In this document: one piece after another, positions 20,701-27,659 of the stretch
How positions within the stretch are numbered: the stretch's first letter is position 1
Layout of the letters: each line of letters begins with the position of its first letter
Source of the DNA: Azolla pinnata
Lineage: Eukaryota > Streptophyta > Polypodiopsida > Salviniales > Salviniaceae
Direction: 5' to 3'
Length of the DNA stretch: 27,659 bases
NCBI GenBank assembly: GCA_037176905.1
Contig: JBBBWG010028699.1
Coordinates: forward strand, 25,068-52,726
Program-made: the position numbers and the translations under genes
Notes under the pieces: generated by a model
The model's input: the letters and a program-made list of their open reading frames with translations, nothing else
Database searches by the model: none
Told to the model about the DNA's origin: nothing

Positions 20701-23700
20701 TGTAGATTATGAAGAAACAAATAGCGGCAATCCAGAAGGTTACAAGAGCTCGCTTGTGGCACGTGGACTTTCAGATTTGAAGTTCACTTACGTGGTCACC
20801 TGTCAAATATATGGACAACAGAAACAAAAGCAGGATCATAGGGCAGATGATATACTTTTTCTGATGCAAAAGTATATATGTTTCCATAAATAGTTTATAA
20901 CAGTTTCCCTAAATGCATAGAGATCTAATAATTATGTTTATATGATGTAGGAATGATGGGCTTCGAGTGGCCTTTATTGATACTGTAGAAGTCCTAAAAG
21001 ACAAGAAAGTCTATAAGGAATATTTCTCCAAGCTTGTAAAAGCAGATGTTAATGGAAAGGATCAAGTTAGTTAATCTCTTGTATCTCCGAACATTTTGCT
21101 ATATATCTAATAATCAGTAAGATATCTCATACGAGTTATGCTGTAGGAAATTTATAAAATAAAACTGCCTGGGGATCCTAAGTTGGGGGAGGGTAAGCCA
21201 GAGAATCAGAACCATGCTATCATATTCACGCGTGGGGAGGCTGTTCAGACAATCGATATGAATCAGGTAAAAGCTTTCACCTACTTTGAATCCCTAATAT
21301 ATCTTGTATTCAGCTAAGTTTTGTGGTGCTATATATATTTGCGAAGGATAACTATTTGGAAGAAGCTTTGAAGATGAGAAACTTGCTTGAAGAGTTTGGA
21401 CAAAAACATGGATTGCGCACACCCACAATTCTAGGTGTTCGTGAACATGTTTTCACTGGAAGGTGCTGTCTATTATGTACGCAACCATATGACTATTACA
21501 ATCCCATCCTGAATGATGGCTTAATTTGAGGATTGACATATGTGCAGTGTTTCTTCTCTTGCGTGGTTCATGTCAAATCAAGAAGGCAGCTTTGTTACAC
21601 TTGGGCAGCGAGTTCTTGCTAATCCACTAAAGTACTTTCATATTGGAGATATTATTTTGGAAGTGTCGTTTCTGTGCTAAATTCGTAATGGTTATATGAT
21701 GGTTTTTCCTAATTATGCAGGGTTAGGATGCACTATGGACATCCTGATGTATTTGATAGAATTTTTCATATTACAAGAGGAGGGATAAGTAAAGCTTCTA
21801 GAGTTATCAATATTAGTGAGGATATCTATGCTGGTAGGTGTTTAGACTGTCTTGCTTGGTGAATGAGAACACAGAACCATATATGATTATTATCTCATTC
21901 TTTTTTTGTCTGCAGGTTTCAATTCTACGCTGCGGCAAGGGAACATAACTCACCATGAATATATTCAGGTCAATGTTTACAGCCCTTAAGTAGCTTGCAT
22001 TTCAGAGAAGTTACCTATCCTAAGCTAACTTGAAGTGGACTAATAAAGTGGAAAGAAACCAAGAACAGGTTAGCTTGTTATACACACTTAGTGGCTGGGA
22101 GGGGAAGGAATCCAAAAACATCAGTTACTGTATGCCAACGGTTGGCTCCTCATCAATATTTTAGAAGTGTCATCCTGAAGTAGATGAATAATGGGTATGG
22201 TTAGTAGTCTTGCAGTTTGGTTCGTATGGAAGGAAAGTTGCAAGGAAGTTTTTGAAGGAATGGAACCTCCTGCTGGGAAAATGAGGATACAATGGCAATA
22301 CATTCCACTAGAATGGGCATTTTCAACCTTTGTCTTTTCCACAACTGAATTTGGGAAACTCTGATTCATACTTTGAATCTTCTAAGTGTAACTAGTGCTA
22401 AGTATTTCGACCATTAGAGTTGGTGAGTTTTCATGTTTTGGAGAACATACAAAACATACAACACTGCCTCCTCTTAATCTCTTTTCTTGAAATGTTTCAT
22501 CCCTTTCTATTTCTCATTCACTGAGGTATTCTGCCTAGAATCAAGTCACAGCCTACTGAAACTGAGGCTTTCGTATTGACGATAGAAGCCTGGCATGACA
22601 TCAAATGTACTACCCTGGAAATGTTTTGTGGACATTCACTGCTACTCTGATTCACTCATAGGATGACAATAGTGGGAAACGAGTCTTTCCATATTTAGTG
22701 ATCTGTTTGAGGTTTTCTGTGTCACGTCAAAACTGCGAAAAACCAGCTTCAATTCCATAATTATGTGTAAATCTGAAGGAAATTTGATGTTCTTGTGCAG
22801 GTAGGAAAGGGCCGGGATGTGGGGCTCAATCAGATAGCAATGTTTGAAGGTAAAGTAGCTGGCGGAAATGGGGAACAGACTCTAAGCAGAGATGTGTATA
22901 GGCTTGGCCAACTTTTTGATTTCTTTCGGATGCTGTCATTCTACGTTACCTCAGTTGGGTTCTACGTATGTACCATGGTATGTGTATCACACTCTTCTGC
23001 ATCATATAGTTTCCATGAGAATTGCAATTAACAGTGGACTGCAAGTTTCAGATGACAGTTTTGACGGTTTACGCTTTTCTTTATGGCAAAGTATACCTGG
23101 TAACGATTTTCAAAATGTGAGCCATATACATCCATATCATATCTAGGCTGGAGTTTCAATCTTTTATTTATAAATGTAGGCACTGTCCGGTATCGGTGCG
23201 GAACTTGAAAACCGAGCTCAAGTAACAGGAAACACTGCACTGCAGAGTGCCTTAGAGACACAATTTCTGTTTCAGATTGGTGTGTTCACAGCCATACCTA
23301 TGGTGATGGGGTTTATTTTGGAACAGGGTGTATTCAAGGTACTTCTAGATATTTGTTTATAATTTTTGTTTATTGACCAATGACGATATAATTGTTTCTT
23401 ATCAGGCTATTATAAGCTTTGTAACCATGCAACTCCAACTCTGTTCTGTATTCTTCACATTCTCTTTGGGTACACGAACGCACTATTTTGGACGAACAAT
23501 TTTACACGGTGGTGCTAAGGTATTTTTTTACAGTTTGTCCTAAGAAACCCTTCTATACTATCTTTTCTAAACAAAGCTATTTGCAGTATCGAGCAACAGG
23601 AAGGGGATTTGTTGTGCAACACATAAAATTTGCCGAAAACTATAGGCTATACTCTAGAAGCCATTTTGTGAAGGGGTACCGTTAATTTTCGCTTTTTATG

Positions 23701-25656
23701 TTTGTGTTGAATTTGTTTTTTGTTTACACCTGAAGGACAATGGTTTGGCAGGTTTGAAATAATTATTCTTTTGATAGTATACCTAGTTTATGGATTTGAA
23801 GAAACAACCGTTGGTTATATTCTCCTCAGCTTTAGCAGTTGGTTTCTTGCTATATCTTGGCTTTTTGCACCATATATATTCAATCCCGCTGGATTCGAAT
23901 GGCAAAAGTAATTATTGTGTCTATTGTAGTTGTTTCTTTTGTCATATCCATATGGCTATGGAGTTTTAGTTTCCCTTTTGTGATCGTTTTTTCAAAGAAC
24001 TGTTGAAGACTTCAACGACTGGACAAACTGGCTGCTTTACAAGGGAGGGGTTGGCGTGAAGGGTGAAGAAAGCTGGGAAAGATGGTGGGATGAAGAGCAG
24101 GTAAGTTGTAGTCATTACCACAAATATTGATTCTATATTTCGTCAGATAATATTCGTTTTCTCTCTCTGAGTATAAAATCCGATTCTTATTCCAAGCTTG
24201 TGAACGAACATGTTGGTGAACACAGACCATGCACACTACCAACCTTATGACCTCTGTGGTTGTCTGACCAACTGATATCCAGGACCCAAATTATGTGTTT
24301 TCTAGAGCGGGCTATTGTTGAGGCTCTTCCTTTAGTCCTGATAAAAAGGTTCAATTGGGGTCCGTGGGGCAGAAACAAAAAAATTGATGCAGTTCTAACC
24401 CTTATGAATTAAGTTATTTATGATGACTTCGAACTGGGTTGTGGCCTTTTAAGCTAGAAGTGCTCACCGTCACTACGATTAGTCGGAGTCAATTACAAGA
24501 TTGAAAACTATGTCCATCACAGATGTGAGAATGGGTGAAAATGATAACAAGATTTGCTGATGACAAATATGTTTGAGACTTGAGACGCAATTGCAGGTTT
24601 TTGTAGACCTTACATCTTCTTATCTGAAGCTTTTATTTGCAGGAACATATCTATTCAATTCGAGGAAAAATTCTGGAAACTATTCTCAGTTTACGCTTCT
24701 TCTTTTTCCAATATGGAGTTGTATATCAATTGAATGTTGCTAATTCCAGTACAAGCTTGGCTGTAAGATTTCCTATACCTACTATTGTTTTTTAATTTCT
24801 ACCAGCATTGAGTTGAGTCATGAGTGATTGATAGGGGCTCTGATGCTTTCGTAGGTTTATGGCATTTCGTGGATTGTACTCGTTGGGCTAGTGCTACTAT
24901 TTAAGGTTTTGGCATTTGTTTTTGGCTATTCTTGGAGACCAAAATTTGACCATAAAGCTGCTGCTTATATCAGTTCTTGTATTCACGCAGGTTTTTACCT
25001 TCAGTCAGAAGAGCTCCGTGAACTTCCAAATGTTTCTACGCTTGATTCAAGGAACTGTCTTTGTGGTGATGATAGTCAGTGTGGTTCTGGTGGTGGTTTT
25101 GACAAATGTCTCAGTTGGAGATTTGTTTGCAAGTCTTTTAGCCATACTTCCAACTGGTTGGGGTATCCTTTCTGTGAGTACCTTTCCTGCATGGTGCATC
25201 TCAAATCTTCCATTTTAGACTGTAATGTTCTGTAAAGCATTCTCGTTCGTACTACAGAGAGGAGCTCCTATGCAAATTTCTAAATATGCAGTATAATCTG
25301 TTGTAGCCACCACACTCTGAATATGTGCATCTTTACAAGAATTATGAGCTGCTCCAAGCTGAAGGTGGGTGGGTCTTACAAGCATGGAATTGTTTGTTTG
25401 TTTGTTTGTTTGTTGGCAGATTGCGATCGCATGGAAAAGTCTCATAAAGCCGTTGGGTTTATGGAAATCTGTCCGCAGCATTGCAAGACTCTATGATGCT
25501 GCAATGGGACTTCTGGTGTTCTTTCCTATAGCTGTTCTTTCTTGGTTCCCTTTTGTATCGACATTCCAGAGTCGGCTCCTTTTCAATCAGGCCTTCAGTA
25601 GGGGTCTTGAGATCTCTCTCATTCTAGCCGGAAATCAGCCCAACAATCGGATGTAA
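6310..25656 (+). CDS. Callose synthase 9 (GLUCAN SYNTHASE-LIKE 10), 51 exons, intact
   Basis: This is a plasma-membrane UDP-glucose 1,3-beta-glucan synthase (GT48) that makes callose. Arabidopsis GSL10 is needed for the microspore division programme and male gametophyte development. Fifty-one coding exons sum to 5772 nt, or 1923 aa (Arabidopsis CALS9 is ~1890). All introns are GT-AG, every junction keeps phase, and no stop interrupts. The order is: cytosolic Vta1/FKS1_dom1 part (1-~490), N-terminal membrane cluster (~500-778), cytosolic loop with glucan synthase domain (from ~1085), and C-terminal membrane cluster (~1480-1923). GSL10 is chosen over GSL8 because of FHRLWIFLVLAFQ, VFTFSQKSSVNFQ and the C-terminus GLEISLILAGNQPNNRM. 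The start at 6310 is the first in-frame ATG and sits in GCCATGG. Exon coordinates are in the five block entries. Confidence 0.96.
6608..7981. other. CALS9 intron 1 (1374 bp)
   Basis: An AT-rich phase-1 intron with donor GTAAGT and acceptor TTGCAG, joining ATT-C to TC-TGT so that the family motif ..IL-CEHAY is restored. Scattered short open frames inside it have no recognisable content. I see no transposon ends or tandem repeats. A large first intron is common in plant genes and may carry enhancing elements, but none can be pointed to here. Confidence 0.85.
8771..10012. other. CALS9 intron 3 (1242 bp) with a Pro-rich open stretch
   Basis: A phase-2 intron, mostly AT-rich. Between about 9180 and 9362 it is richer in GC and open for 61 codons, bounded by TGA and TAG. 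It reads Pro/Gly/Leu-rich with PPPGLPLAFPFPGPG and HASLRRRPWSVDDAPHAP. No matching segment exists in callose synthases and I see no fitting splice sites, so I do not call it an exon. It could be a captured gene fragment. Confidence 0.6.
11779..12093. repeat. Triplicated repeat in CALS9 intron 12, including a copied splice donor
   Basis: Related units lie at about 11855-11945, 11946-12016 and 12017-12080. They share GTAACTGTTGCTACTAAT, GGATTTTTCTTAAA and GATATATTGATACTAATAAA. The sequence TAGTTCAAAAGTAAGAG, which spans the real exon 12/intron 12 donor (GT at 11779), recurs at 11930-11946 with an intact GTAAGA donor (GT at 11940). It recurs a third time in decayed form near 12000. Most of this 315-bp intron consists of these copies. 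Confidence 0.85.
12094..14334 (+). CDS. CALS9 exons 13-21: N-terminal transmembrane cluster
   Basis: Exons: 12094-12198, 12268-12370, 12480-12603, 12976-13165, 13244-13296, 13384-13444, 13527-13608, 14004-14053, 14248-14334 (residues 494-778). Family motifs are GKSSFVEHRTYFHLYHSF, LVPTFVVMMFLESVLDIILM, WMHQEHYYVGRGLYE, SYFLQIKPLVNPT, TWHDFVSK, ALTILTLWAPVV and IYLLDIQIWYTILS. About six hydrophobic helices are visible, as expected for the first membrane cluster of plant callose synthases. Junction phases vary (0, 1 and 2), which makes a chance open chain very unlikely. Confidence 0.93.
14335..15478. other. CALS9 intron 21 (1144 bp), nothing recognised
   Basis: A phase-0, AT-rich intron between LGE and IRSLEM. 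Short open frames on both strands lack any domain or composition signal. I see no terminal inverted repeats, target-site duplications or simple repeats of note. Confidence 0.8.
15479..19591 (+). CDS. CALS9 exons 22-30: first half of the large cytosolic loop
   Basis: Exons: 15479-15567, 15638-15665, 15749-15843, 16163-16244, 16331-16494, 16574-16694, 16853-16950, 17213-17294, 19431-19591 (residues ~779-1085). Readable motifs are IRSLEMLRNSFDNYPSAFA, FSPFWNEIIASMREEDYLSN, IQWPLFLLVSKI, GATKAMIDLYDVVTHDI and, before the catalytic domain, SAASVPRNLEARRRLQFFTNS. Exon 23 has only 28 nt and carries a poorly conserved linker (RSSLSPNITD). The 2.1-kb intron before exon 30 is the largest of the gene. 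Confidence 0.93.
17295..19430. other. CALS9 intron 29 (2136 bp), repeat-grown
   Basis: The largest intron (phase 0). It holds three diverged local duplications: 17322-17360 with 17406-17440 (ATGCTTAAKATTAATCATAG), 17462-17580 with 17638-17744 (CCTATTCTAGAT ... GGYGCCTG-type ends, ACTAGGATKGCC) and 18351-18381 with 18398-18428 (TATGGTAAATMTGAGCAGTG). An open frame at 18849-19127 (92 aa) has no recognisable domain and I do not call it a gene. Confidence 0.75.
19681..21968 (+). CDS. CALS9 exons 31-40: glucan synthase (GT48) catalytic domain
   Basis: Exons: 19681-19790, 20326-20460, 20549-20617, 20706-20871, 20951-21065, 21147-21266, 21347-21462, 21548-21631, 21721-21833, 21916-21968 (residues ~1085-1445). 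Conserved GT48 blocks are all present: VFTPYYSEDVIY, EDGISILFYLQKIF, LWASYRGQTLARTVRG, KLPGDPKLGEGKPENQNHA, DMNQDNYLEEALKMRNLLEE, PTILGVREHVFTGSVSSLAW, VRMHYGHPDVFDRIFH, GGISKASRVINISEDIYAGF and LRQGNITHHEYIQ. The segment at exons 33-34 departs from the family (see finding). The acceptor of exon 37 (GCGAAG) is unusually poor in pyrimidines. Confidence 0.94.
21969..22800. other. CALS9 intron 40 (832 bp)
   Basis: A phase-0 intron between EYIQ and VGKGRD. It contains an 82-aa open frame on the minus strand (22121-22369) and an overlapping + strand frame of ~57 codons that includes VWKESCKEVFEGMEPPAGK. Neither resembles a family I know. One or both may be remnants of inserted DNA, but no element ends are visible. 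Confidence 0.7.
22801..25656 (+). CDS. CALS9 exons 41-51: end of catalytic domain and C-terminal membrane cluster
   Basis: Exons: 22801-22977, 23052-23099, 23180-23338, 23406-23519, 23587-23675, 23752-23907, 23998-24100, 24643-24762, 24855-24905, 24991-25173, 25420-25656. The block opens with VGKGRDVGLNQIAMFEGKVA and GGNGEQTLSRDVYRLGQLFD. Eight or nine hydrophobic helices follow, separated by SLGTRTHYFGRTILHGGAKY, RATGRGFVVQHIKFAENYRL, NPAGFEWQK, WTNWLLYKGGVGVKGEESWE and ETILSLRFFFFQYG. It ends STFQSRLLFNQAFSRGLEIS...NNRM and TAA at 25654-25656. The last exon is the longest in this block. Confidence 0.95.
24101..24642. other. CALS9 intron 47 (542 bp), nothing recognised
   Basis: A phase-0 intron between DEEQ and EHIYSI. 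It has no repeats or element ends. Other introns above 300 bp with no distinctive content are 8080-8612, 12604-12975, 13609-14003, 15844-16162 and 19791-20325. Confidence 0.8.
25391..25415. repeat. (TTTG)n microsatellite forming the acceptor tract of CALS9 exon 51
   Basis: Six tandem TTTG units end four bases before the CAG acceptor at 25417-25419. The repeat therefore serves as the pyrimidine-rich tract of the last intron, and its length is likely to vary between individuals. Confidence 0.9.
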
Positions 25657-26726
25657 AGAGACCACCCGCCGCTGATTACTGATTAAACATCCTTCTCGCT
25701 CATGGCTGTTTCGCAGCTGAGTGTTACATTCATGCTGTTTATTACCTGAACTGGGAAATTTGTGGTGAAAGGTAGAATCTTGTCTCGAGTTCTTGCCCAT
25801 TTCGCTTATGTATGATGTATACATAAGCTGCTCTATAGCATTCTGGTGAAGGTAAGTAAAAGATTTTCACTGGAAATGTATATATAAACTACCCTGGAAT
25901 GCCTCTATTCATCGGCTTGCAAGCGCATTGTTTGGTGTTGGTTCTTCAGGATCGACGGTTATGTGTAAAAACTTACATTTGGTATGAAGAGATATATAGT
26001 CAGCAACTTGTCCTGTTTTTGTCATATGTAATGCCTCAATTTTGATTTCTGTTCTGATCCACTTAACATCATGATGAACCATTTCATTCAACTATGGTGA
26101 ATGATGTGAATAGGGCTTTGTTTATCATTTCTATAAAGCTGATATGCTTTTGACACGGTGCTTATGTGCCGTGCTGAAATCTGTAGCGAATTGTGTCAGG
26201 CTTCATCCATTCTGATGCTGGTACATAGGTTCATATGCAATATTCTGGCACATCTTGATGTTTTGTGGATCTTTTAGGTGTATGTTGGCATCTTTGATGC
26301 TGATTCAAAGATCCTACGAAATGGATCGCGCCTGGGTTACAGATAAAGTTTGGAATCAGGGGCATCTGAGCAGAGTATAACAAATGGAATGAACTTATCA
26401 TTCTGTGGTGTAATCCTTAGCGTTCCTTTGCGTTTGCATCGCTTAAACATAGCAAGGGCTTGGAAGCCAAGCAAGCAAGGAACAAAGAACAGTTGGCATT
26501 GATTCTCTTTGCAGAATTTAAGAGAATTACTACTTGTCCCATCTGCAGAATCTCGGAACTAACTTGAATCGGAAGATGGGAATCATTGTGTGCATATATG
26601 AAGGGCACAAATCCACCATGTGGCGACCATCGCCCGGATCCGCAAGAGAAGGTTTTCCTTGGAACCAGCCGACATTTGCACGACAAAGGTACAAAATGAG
26701 ATTTCAGTATATGTTTACATAGCATC

Positions 26727-26770
<44 letters not shown>

Positions 26771-26859
26771 CCGTCTTGTGCTCATAACAGACCTGTTTGC
26801 GAAAGCCGGAGTGTTGTCATCGCGTTTGCATTCATGAGGTACGATAACCCTAGTTTACG
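25657..26859. other. 3' flank of CALS9, intergenic
   Basis: No gene is supported. The first few hundred bases are probably the CALS9 3'UTR, but no canonical AATAAA was found. An 8-bp inverted repeat (ATCTTTGA, 7-base loop, TCAAAGAT) lies at 26290-26312. A minus-strand open frame at 26417-26785 owes its poly-Ser start to the GAT microsatellite and is not considered real. Confidence 0.55.
26727..26770. repeat. (GAT)n microsatellite
   Basis: About fifteen uninterrupted GAT units. It would be a polymorphic marker. On the other strand it gives a meaningless poly-Ser frame. Confidence 0.95.
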
Positions 26860-27283
26860 ATCGATGCATGCCCCATTAATTGCTAATCGAGCACCGATGC
26901 ACGCCATTATTATTATTGTTGTTGTTGTTACTTGTAGAAAACAGATGCATCATTAGTAGATATAAACACCACATGCAAACCTCTCCTACACGATTTCGTC
27001 GGCGTCATCCGACATCTGCTTCATGCACGAAAAACTCAGCACGAGAGCCTGTGGGATATGGAAAACCCTAAAAAAAAAAAAAACCTCGTTCCAAGCGCAG
27101 CATTTTGGTTTTCCCGCATCATAGAGCTTTTAGGGTTCACGATGATGTGCAATCGTGCTCATCGATCGAACCATTCGAAACCCTTAAAAACCCTAAACCC
27201 TAAACCCTAAACCCTAAACGGCTAAAACCCTAAACAAATCGCGGTACAAAACAAACCATAGGTTTCCAAGCTTGCGCCCGAGG
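26860..27283 (+). promoter_or_regulatory. Telo-box-rich upstream region of the coiled-coil ORF
   Basis: Four perfect tandem CCCTAAA units occupy 27191-27218, with a fifth at 27228-27234. Related AACCCTA motifs occur near 26849 and 27064, and a reverse-oriented TTTTAGGGTT near 27128. Telo-boxes (AAACCCTAA) are established promoter or leader elements of plant genes active in dividing cells, and in Arabidopsis they can recruit TRB proteins and Polycomb. They end 50 bases before the ATG. Simple ATT/GTT repeats (near 26907-26930) and an A14 run (27070-27083) also lie here. Confidence 0.7.
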
Positions 27284-27658
27284 ATGCAAACACTTCAATG
27301 CGGAAGGACGACGACGAAGCGGAAGCTGGAAGGGGACATTCGGAGCTTGGCGCGAGAGAGGGAGGGGCTCATGTCGGAGTGCGAGAACGCGAGGCTCGAA
27401 CTCGAGGCCTCGAATGCGAGGCTAAGGAGCAAGGAGGCGGAGATGGCGAGGATGAAGGAGATCGTCGACAAGGAGGTGAAGTTCCTTAAGAGCCTCGTCG
27501 GCGAGCTTCAACTTGAGCCCACCGACGACTTGCTCGAGAACCTCCTGCTAAACTTGGAGGAACTCCACCAGAAGAGCGCCGAATCCGTCGGACTTGCTCG
27601 AGACGACATCATGCGCGTCATCGACTCCAAGCACAAGCCCATCCGATCCGCCGATTAG
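27284..27658 (+). CDS. Small coiled-coil protein of unknown function, 124 aa
   Basis: The ORF runs from the first ATG at 27284 to TAG at 27656-27658, one base before the window end. It is GC-rich, with G or C at most third positions, unlike the AT-rich flank, which supports real coding. Residues ~12-75 are charged and heptad-like (KRKLEGDIRSLAREREGL, LELEASNARLRSKEAEMARM), typical of a coiled coil. An acidic, Leu-rich helix follows (DDLLENLLLNLEELHQKS), and the tail is basic (DSKHKPIRSAD). There is no signal peptide or membrane segment. I do not recognise the family. It could be a whole small protein or a retained piece of a larger coiled-coil gene. If splicing occurs near the end, the C-terminus would change. 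Confidence 0.65.
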   Translation: MQTLQCGRTTTKRKLEGDIRSLAREREGLMSECENARLELEASNARLRSKEAEMARMKEIVDKEVKFLKSLVGELQLEPTDDLLENLLLNLEELHQKSAESVGLARDDIMRVIDSKHKPIRSAD

Positions 27659-27659
27659 G

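Noticed and set aside
22121-22369. 82-aa minus-strand frame in intron 40 and the + strand frame across it
   Set aside because: No family resemblance, no splice or start context, and no conserved motif; chance or degraded inserted DNA fits better.
6310-25656. Possibility that the callose synthase is a broken copy
   Set aside because: All 51 exons join in frame with GT-AG introns, sum to 1923 codons plus stop, and carry the full set of GT48 motifs.
26417-26785. 122-aa minus-strand frame starting with poly-Ser
   Set aside because: The start comes from the GAT microsatellite and the remainder has no recognisable feature.
27191-27234. True telomere or subtelomere
   Set aside because: There are only four tandem units plus one, followed directly by a coding frame; this fits a promoter telo-box cluster.

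Overview
This window is nuclear DNA from a flowering plant. The evidence is a gene cut into 51 exons with GT-AG introns, two plant-specific protein families (PLASTID MOVEMENT IMPAIRED 1-like and a GSL10-type callose synthase), and CCCTAAA plant telo-box repeats. A monocot is my best guess, because the callose synthase gene has a very GC-rich first exon followed by AT-rich later exons, and the small gene at the right edge is strongly GC-rich. The species cannot be named from the sequence.

Layout, left to right. (1) 1-1260 is unrecognised. It holds a ~540-bp alternating purine-pyrimidine block and a GGGAA purine tract. (2) 1500-4253 is the upstream region and intronless 722-aa reading frame of a PMI1/PMI1-RELATED-type NT-C2 protein (chloroplast or organelle positioning on actin). 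Just upstream lies a diverged ~148-bp tandem duplication. The protein appears to lack the C-terminal half of long family members. (3) 4254-5825 is intergenic. (4) 5826-6309 is the leader region of the next gene: a nearly perfect 95-bp tandem duplication, an interrupted CTT microsatellite and a small upstream ORF in strong start context. (5) 6310-25656 is a complete callose synthase of the GSL10/CALS9 clade. I traced 51 exons by hand. All 50 introns begin GT and end AG, phase is kept throughout, and the exons sum to 5772 nt (1923 aa plus stop). (6) 25657-26860 is 3' flank with a GAT microsatellite. (7) 26860-27658 is a telo-box-rich promoter region followed by a complete small GC-rich coiled-coil ORF of unknown identity.

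The genes are all on the + strand and are independent neighbours, not a pathway cluster. I found no recognisable intact transposon, tRNA or rRNA, and no clear sign of an undescribed system. The items most worth a second look are the triplicated repeat in intron 12 that has copied a splice donor, the uORF and recent duplication in the CALS9 leader, the changed catalytic-domain segment encoded by exons 33-34, the short PMI1-like protein, and a Pro-rich open stretch inside intron 3.
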